This document shows, in pieces, positions 59,842 to 64,000 of a stretch of DNA of 64,000 bases (the first letter of the stretch is position 1; every line of letters begins with the position of its first letter). Position numbers and translations under genes: made by a program. This stretch comes from Halobacteriovoraceae bacterium (GTDB lineage Bacteria; Bdellovibrionota; Bacteriovoracia; Bacteriovoracales; Bacteriovoracaceae): contig JACKAJ010000016.1 of assembly GCA_020635135.1 (NCBI GenBank), forward strand, positions 620,001 through 684,000, given 5' to 3'. The notes under the pieces were generated by a model. It worked only from the letters and a program-made list of their open reading frames with translations. It did not search any database and was not told the DNA's origin.

Positions 59842-61167
59842 ATGATCGATCTCGAGTACAATGCCGGGTCTGCAGACAAAGCCGTTCTTGTTTCTATTAT
59901 TACCGAAAAACTTGAAGGTCATGAAACACCCGATGAAACTAACCGCTCACTTGATGAACTCAAAGAACTTTTACGAACTCTCCACGTTAGCGCTTTAAAA
60001 TCAATTTACCAGCGAAGAAAAAAAATTGACCCCGGTACCATTATTGGAAGCGGTAAACTCGAGGAAATAGCCGAAGAAGCACGCAGTGTTGGTGCCAATC
60101 TCATTGTTTTTGATTTTGAACTTTCGGCGAGCCAAATGAGAAACATTACCGAGATCACTGGATTTAAGATTCTCGATCGCTGCCAAATCATTCTTCAAAT
60201 TTTTGCCCAACACGCAAGAAGTAAAGAGGCCAAAATTCAAATTGAAATATCCCGCCTCAATTATCTTCTCCCTCGACTGACTTCACTTTGGACTCACTTT
60301 ACCAAGCAAAAAGGGGGGATTGGGCTTAAAGGGGAAGGTGAACAGCAGCTCGAACTCGATCGCCGTATTGTCAGAAAAAAAATTGAAAATTATAAAAAAC
60401 AATTAAAAGAAATTGAAATAAGTCGCAAAGAACGTAAGAAAAAAAGACACAAGCAAAGTATTACTGCTGCCCTAGTTGGATACACCAATGCAGGGAAATC
60501 ATCACTACTCAATCGCCTTTGCCAGGTTGAGACATTAGAAGAAAATAAACTTTTCGCCACGTTGGATTCAACTTATAGAACTTTAACCCCAGATACAAAA
60601 CCACCACTCATTCTCATTGATACTGTTGGTTTTATATCCAATCTTCCCAACACACTTATTGAAGGTTTTAAAAGTACACTCGAATCGATAAAGGAAGCCG
60701 ATCTTATTTTAATAGTCGTCGATCTTTCTGATCCTCACCTCGAAAAACATATTGAAACAACGAAGAAAGTACTCAAAGAACTCGGTCTCGAAAACAAAGA
60801 AACTTTCTTTGTTTTCAATAAAAAAGACAAAGTTGAAAACATATTGATGGCAAAAGTAAAAACTCGACGCTTTCCCAATTCTTATATTATTTCCAGCCAC
60901 AGCGATACCGATGTCTTGAACTTGCGAAACACAATCATCGATTATTTTTTAGATAAACAAAAACACTACGATCTTTTTGTTCCCTATGAACGAGGTGACA
61001 TTCATTCAAAGATCCAGAGTTTTACCAATATTGCAGTGACAAGCCACCATGAAAAGGGCATTTACTATCGTGTCCGCACTCCTGATCATCTCTTTGATAA
61101 GTTTGGATTTAAAAATTATTTACTCTCACCAGATGAGAGTCAAAAATTTTACTCGTCAAAAAATTAA
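59842..61167 (+). CDS. hflX: Ribosome-associated GTPase HflX
   Basis: A 441-residue GTPase that splits stalled ribosomes. It has the N-terminal HflX domain (GSGKLEEIAEEARSVGANLIVFD; RCQIILQIFAQHARSKEAKIQ), the linker KGEGEQQLELDRR, and the G domain: VGYTNAGKSSLLNR, TLDST, DTVGFISNLP, NKKDK. A short C-terminal domain follows. It is 3 bases after panC and ends the operon. Confidence 0.96.
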   Translation: MIDLEYNAGSADKAVLVSIITEKLEGHETPDETNRSLDELKELLRTLHVSALKSIYQRRKKIDPGTIIGSGKLEEIAEEARSVGANLIVFDFELSASQMRNITEITGFKILDRCQIILQIFAQHARSKEAKIQIEISRLNYLLPRLTSLWTHFTKQKGGIGLKGEGEQQLELDRRIVRKKIENYKKQLKEIEISRKERKKKRHKQSITAALVGYTNAGKSSLLNRLCQVETLEENKLFATLDSTYRTLTPDTKPPLILIDTVGFISNLPNTLIEGFKSTLESIKEADLILIVVDLSDPHLEKHIETTKKVLKELGLENKETFFVFNKKDKVENILMAKVKTRRFPNSYIISSHSDTDVLNLRNTIIDYFLDKQKHYDLFVPYERGDIHSKIQSFTNIAVTSHHEKGIYYRVRTPDHLFDKFGFKNYLLSPDESQKFYSSKN

Positions 61168-61243
61168 CTCTTGATAGATTCCTACCAAGTTTCTACAGTA
61201 TAGTCTTAGCGCATAAGTGGAGTGAAAGATTAATACCAAAACG

Positions 61244-61636
61244 TTGCCAATTCCCCAAATTCTTTTGAAGAGAACTCTTCGGGAAAATATTACAAAGCTA
61301 GGAGAATTACTCTTTCAAGCTGAAAGTAAACCTGTTAAAGCAACCCCTGTCGTCACGGCCATTAAAACTTGGACAATTGTTTCCGCTCAACTCAAAGAAA
61401 TACTTGGACCAGAAATTCACAAGCAATGGTTTGAACCCATTCAAGCTGTTGTCCTTTCAAACGATATGCTTATTTTGAGATCACCTTCTCGCAGTTCTTC
61501 ACTGTGGATCATTCACAATTACCAAAAACTTGTTGACTTACTTCTCAGTTTTCAAGATAAGAATCTCAGTTCTTTTTTTATTTCAGACTCGGATTTAGTA
61601 GGCCATGACAACAGCAAAAGACATTCAAACAGTTAA
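61244..61636 (+). CDS. Stand-alone DnaA domain-I-like protein
   Basis: A 130-residue protein. Residues about 43-115 resemble the N-terminal domain of DnaA: WTIVSAQLKEILGPEIHKQWFEPIQAV, then NDMLILRSPSRSSSLWIIHNYQKLVDLLL, matching the W..cl..L...l....f..Wi.pl...........l..PN.f...wi...Y pattern. The AAA+ and DNA-binding domains are absent. DnaA domain I mediates self-association and helicase loading, so it may modulate initiation. The TTG at 61244 has no ribosome-binding site; an ATT at 61229 lies 6 bases after GGAG and is an alternative start. A weak -10 TATAGT is at 61199-61204. Confidence 0.6.
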   Translation: MPIPQILLKRTLRENITKLGELLFQAESKPVKATPVVTAIKTWTIVSAQLKEILGPEIHKQWFEPIQAVVLSNDMLILRSPSRSSSLWIIHNYQKLVDLLLSFQDKNLSSFFISDSDLVGHDNSKRHSNS

Positions 61637-62117
61637 AATCTCTAAAATAACCAAACATCCCAACGCCCATAAACTAAAAATTTGTTCTGTAGAAACACTT
61701 GAAGGTACTCTTGAGGTAGTGTGCGGGGCGTCAAATGCTGTTGAAGGGATGCTCACAATCCTGGCCCCTTGTGGAAGCACGACACCCACCGGACGCGAAA
61801 TTATTCTCAGCCAATTGCGAGGGGTCGACTCTCACGGGATGTTATGCTCACCTACCGACTTAGGAGTCTCGACAGAAAAAGGGCTCGTGAATCTTCCACC
61901 AGAAACCCCTATTGGTCTTAAGCTCTCAGAGCTCTCGGTCTCAGCCTTAAGTTCGACTCCCTGGTTCCAGTTTAAAAAAATCGACCAGCACTTCAGCGAC
62001 TCAGAAGGGAGAATCCACATTCTTTCGACCGAAGATGCCAAGCCTGCAAAGGACTGGTCTTTGATTTCAGAAACATATTGGGACGCCGGTCAATATCGCT
62101 ATCGCCACTATCTGTAA
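61605..62117 (+). CDS. tRNA-binding (EMAP/YtpR-type OB-fold) protein
   Basis: A 170-residue protein whose first 115 residues are a tRNA-binding OB-fold as in PheT N-terminus, MetRS C-terminus and YtpR: KITKHPNAHKLKICSV, VVCGASNAVEGMLTILA, and SQLRGVDSHGMLCSPTDLG. No synthetase domain follows; the last 50 residues are not recognised. It overlaps the end of the DnaA-like gene by 32 bases and the degenerate receiver gene by 10 bases on the other strand. Confidence 0.82.
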   Translation: MTTAKDIQTVKISKITKHPNAHKLKICSVETLEGTLEVVCGASNAVEGMLTILAPCGSTTPTGREIILSQLRGVDSHGMLCSPTDLGVSTEKGLVNLPPETPIGLKLSELSVSALSSTPWFQFKKIDQHFSDSEGRIHILSTEDAKPAKDWSLISETYWDAGQYRYRHYL

Positions 62118-62458
62118 TTCTTAAAAAATTTTTTCAGCTGATTGAGTTCGAGCGGTTTTTCTATAAATTGATTAAAGCTATTACCATAGACTTTGCGGAC
62201 ATTATCTAAATTATCACCATCACGGTGCAAGAAAAACACAGAGTCTCTGTACATAAAAAAAAGCTTCTCGCAATGGCTATCAAACAGTTCAAGATCAATG
62301 ACAATTAAATCTGCAGCGAGATCTTCAACCATTTCCACTGAAAGCTCCTGCCCAGATTTATAGGAATAGAGAGTAACCCCTTCTGGAGCTAGAACTTCTT
62401 TAAAAAAGGCTTGCATAAAGTCGCGTGCACACAATAAAAGGACTGACTGGATGTTCAT
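62108..62458 (-). CDS. Degenerate response-regulator receiver domain
   Basis: A 116-residue single-domain protein with the receiver fold: strand LLLCARD, the phospho-acceptor-like Asp in LIVIDLEL (near residue 55) and the Lys in FIEKPLELNQLKKFF. The acidic pair at the end of the first strand is reduced to one Asp, and the conserved Thr/Ser after strand 4 is not obvious. Phosphorylation may be lost or altered; no output domain or kinase is adjacent. No ribosome-binding site is seen. Confidence 0.6.
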   Translation of the reverse strand: MNIQSVLLLCARDFMQAFFKEVLAPEGVTLYSYKSGQELSVEMVEDLAADLIVIDLELFDSHCEKLFFMYRDSVFFLHRDGDNLDNVRKVYGNSFNQFIEKPLELNQLKKFFKNYR

Positions 62459-62505
62459 TTCATTTTTCTTTTTTTTCCGCTATACATACTATAAGGGAGA
62501 TCACA

Positions 62506-62775
62506 TTGACAAACAAAGTCAGAGTTATTGAAATTCAATCTGGAGAAATTCTTTTCCAATGCTCTATGGATGAAAGTGAAAAAGCCTATCAATATGCTTC
62601 TGATATGGAGGCTATTGGGCTCGATGTGACCGTTCAAGCCCCTAGCACGATGGAAACCTTGGCCCATGAGCTGGGAATTTCAAGAGCTGAAATCCAAGAT
62701 AAGCTTGTCGCTTCGATGGACGAAGAAATAGACTCTCACAACGATGATGTCGATTCCTGCTGCTTTAAAAATTAA
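62506..62775 (+). CDS. Small acidic protein, unknown function
   Basis: An 89-residue cytosolic protein starting with TTG (AAGGGAG 6 bases upstream). The N-terminal half looks like a small alpha-beta domain (KVRVIEIQSGEILFQCSM), the C-terminal half is helical and acidic and ends in DDVDSCCFKN with a Cys pair. It is divergent from the receiver gene and its end overlaps hpf by 4 bases. No family recognised. Confidence 0.6.
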   Translation: MTNKVRVIEIQSGEILFQCSMDESEKAYQYASDMEAIGLDVTVQAPSTMETLAHELGISRAEIQDKLVASMDEEIDSHNDDVDSCCFKN

Positions 62776-63167
62776 GCGGCATCAAGCAAGTCATCTTCAT
62801 ATTCTTCAATTTCTTTTTCTTCCACTTTTTGTAATTCAAGAATCTGTGTATGCTTTGGAGAATTGAGATTATTTCGATTAATTTTATTTCTCAATTTTGA
62901 TTTCTTCTTTTGTAGTTGTTTTTGAAGTTTGATTGTTGCTTTATTAATTGATTTAAAAAGATTTCCACTTTCTGCAGTAGCAAAATATTCAAAATGGGGT
63001 CCAAAAAGTTTAACATGTGTGATGTTCACGCCATTTCTTAAATGACAGCTCCATTGCACTTCAAACTTCCCATCAAAAAACTTGGCCAGTTTTTCTGATT
63101 CTTCATAGATGTGTTCGTCAATTCCAGGTGTGTGCTTGATGTTTTTAAAACTGCTACTCACTTGCAT
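62772..63167 (-). CDS. hpf: Ribosome hibernation promoting factor, HPF/RaiA-like
   Basis: A 131-residue protein with the S30AE/HPF N-terminal pattern (MQVSSSFKNIKHTPGIDEHI) and helix GNLFKSINKATIKLQKQLQKKKSKLR with the basic surface that binds the 30S decoding site. It has a short acidic tail and no long C-terminal dimer domain. The ATG at 63167 follows GGAGG by 7 bases; a -10 TATAAT lies at 63208-63213. It stands directly after rpoN, the classical arrangement. Confidence 0.87.
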   Translation of the reverse strand: MQVSSSFKNIKHTPGIDEHIYEESEKLAKFFDGKFEVQWSCHLRNGVNITHVKLFGPHFEYFATAESGNLFKSINKATIKLQKQLQKKKSKLRNKINRNNLNSPKHTQILELQKVEEKEIEEYEDDLLDAA

Positions 63168-63217
63168 AGAATCCCCTCCGGGTAATAATGGTTCCAACGC
63201 GTCTGCTATTATAACAA

Positions 63218-64000
63218 CTATTTTCTTTTTCTTTTGGCAGAAGAAAGGATCCCTAAAGATTCTCTGTATTTAGCGATTGTTCTTCTCGCAACCACAATCC
63301 CTGACTCACTCAAAATTGTGGCAATTTTTTGATCCGAAAGCGGTTTTTTCGGGTCTTCTTTTTCGATGAGAGATTTAATTTTGAGTTTTAAGCTCTCGCT
63401 TGCAATATCAACTCCCCCATCCTTTCCTCCGACACCGCTATTAAAAAAATACTTCAGCTCAAAGGTCCCAAGAGGGGTATGCATAAACTTATTAGTCGTT
63501 ACTCGTGATATCGTCGATTCGTGCATTCCAATTTCTTCAGCAATATCTTTTAAGATCATTGGTTTTAAATGTTCCGGTCCTTTTTTAAAGAACTCAGGCT
63601 GATAGGCTACAATCGCCTTGGCTACCTTCTCGATTGTTTTTTGGCGATTTTCGATAGACTTTAACAACCACATGGCCGAGCGCAATTTATCTTGAATATA
63701 GTTTTTCGTCTGCCCATCACCAGAATTTTTTAGTAGCGATTGGTAGAGTTTAGAAATTTTAAGGCGTGGCACTCCCTCGTCATTGAGTTGAATAACTAAT
63801 TCTCCAGAGATCTCTTTCACATAAATATCGGGAACCACATAATGAATTTGCTCAGAAGAAATAAGTCTTCCAGGTCGCGGGTGAAATGTCATAATAATCA
63901 TTTCTGCCGTTTTAACATTTTCAATATTGGAACCCGTTGCCTTAACAATCTTATCGTAATCTTTCTTATAAACATCTTCGAGGTGATTATTAATGATCTC
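63218..64000 (-). CDS. rpoN: RNA polymerase sigma-54 factor, C-terminal part
   Basis: The frame is open to the right edge, so the N-terminus lies outside; about 260 residues are visible. They contain the core-binding end (MTFHPRPGRLI), the HTH region (LKDIAEEIGMHESTISRVTTNKFMHTP), the FELKYFFNSGV segment and the RpoN box ARRTIAKYRE near the end, which reads the -24 element. It explains the two sigma-54-type promoters at 2511-2526 and 47432-47448. hpf follows on the same strand. Confidence 0.96.
   Translation of the reverse strand, partial: EIINNHLEDVYKKDYDKIVKATGSNIENVKTAEMIIMTFHPRPGRLISSEQIHYVVPDIYVKEISGELVIQLNDEGVPRLKISKLYQSLLKNSGDGQTKNYIQDKLRSAMWLLKSIENRQKTIEKVAKAIVAYQPEFFKKGPEHLKPMILKDIAEEIGMHESTISRVTTNKFMHTPLGTFELKYFFNSGVGGKDGGVDIASESLKLKIKSLIEKEDPKKPLSDQKIATILSESGIVVARRTIAKYRESLGILSSAKRKRK

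Overview
The window is AT-rich chromosomal DNA (GC estimated by eye at about 38-40%) from a Gram-negative, outer-membrane bacterium. LPS heptose synthesis (hldD), a Kdo arabinose-phosphate isomerase, TatC, Lnt, many lipoproteins with a clear lipobox and beta-barrel proteins all point to a diderm envelope. Secreted proteases, a TIGR02147-type regulator paired with a lipoprotein, coiled-coil proteins of Bdellovibrio type and low GC together suggest the Bacteriovorax/Halobacteriovorax side of the Bdellovibrionota. This is inference from gene content; no rRNA, tRNA, insertion sequence or CRISPR array was seen. Genes are tightly packed, often with ATGA-type or longer overlaps, and GTG, TTG and one probable CTG start are used.

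Layout. 1-6.4 kb: 3' end of htpG, two small exported proteins, a dksA-like gene behind a sigma-54-type promoter, hldD with a stand-alone FliG C-terminal protein, agmatinase, and tatC with an exported kinase-like protein. 6.4-13.4 kb: exported proteins, including a lipoprotein with a PD-(D/E)XK nuclease-like core and a large metzincin lipoprotein behind a beta-barrel protein. 13.5-18.1 kb: pgm-queC-cca operon and an EamA transporter behind a strongly folded leader. 18.1-25.6 kb: lipoproteins, a serine hydrolase with a probable CTG start, a TIGR02147 regulator, a CsgG/FlgT-like lipoprotein and two copies of a palindromic repeat. 25.6-33 kb: dnaE, then a zinc/manganese uptake operon without an ATPase gene. 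33-41 kb: murA-hit-guaA-yceI, pcm, and rho-prfA-prmC. 40.9-53.4 kb: yqgF-mltG, a very large orphan exported protein, a trypsin-like lipoprotein without its catalytic residues, a sigma-54-controlled subtilase followed by lnt, the arabinose-phosphate isomerase, a BamC-like lipoprotein, a HEAT protein and a coiled-coil membrane protein. 53.5-61.2 kb: a class IV aminotransferase with an inositol-phosphatase-like gene, divergent from a pantothenate/CoA operon (KARI-like, panB, coaX, coaBC, panC, hflX). 61.2-64 kb: a stand-alone DnaA domain-I-like protein, a tRNA-binding-domain protein, a degenerate receiver domain, a small protein, hpf and the 3' part of rpoN.

How the genes fit together. The most striking unit is the CoA operon. 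It carries every step from ketopantoate formation to phosphopantetheine except beta-alanine supply and a normal ketopantoate reductase (panE). A complete ketol-acid reductoisomerase homologue stands in the panE position, and a divergent class IV aminotransferase could make 2-ketoisovalerate from valine. A valine-to-CoA route in an amino-acid-consuming predator is a reasonable hypothesis. The rpoN gene at the right edge fits the two sigma-54-type promoters seen, ahead of a dksA-like gene and ahead of a secreted subtilase. Two intergenic regions have the layout of structured RNAs that I cannot assign to a known family.
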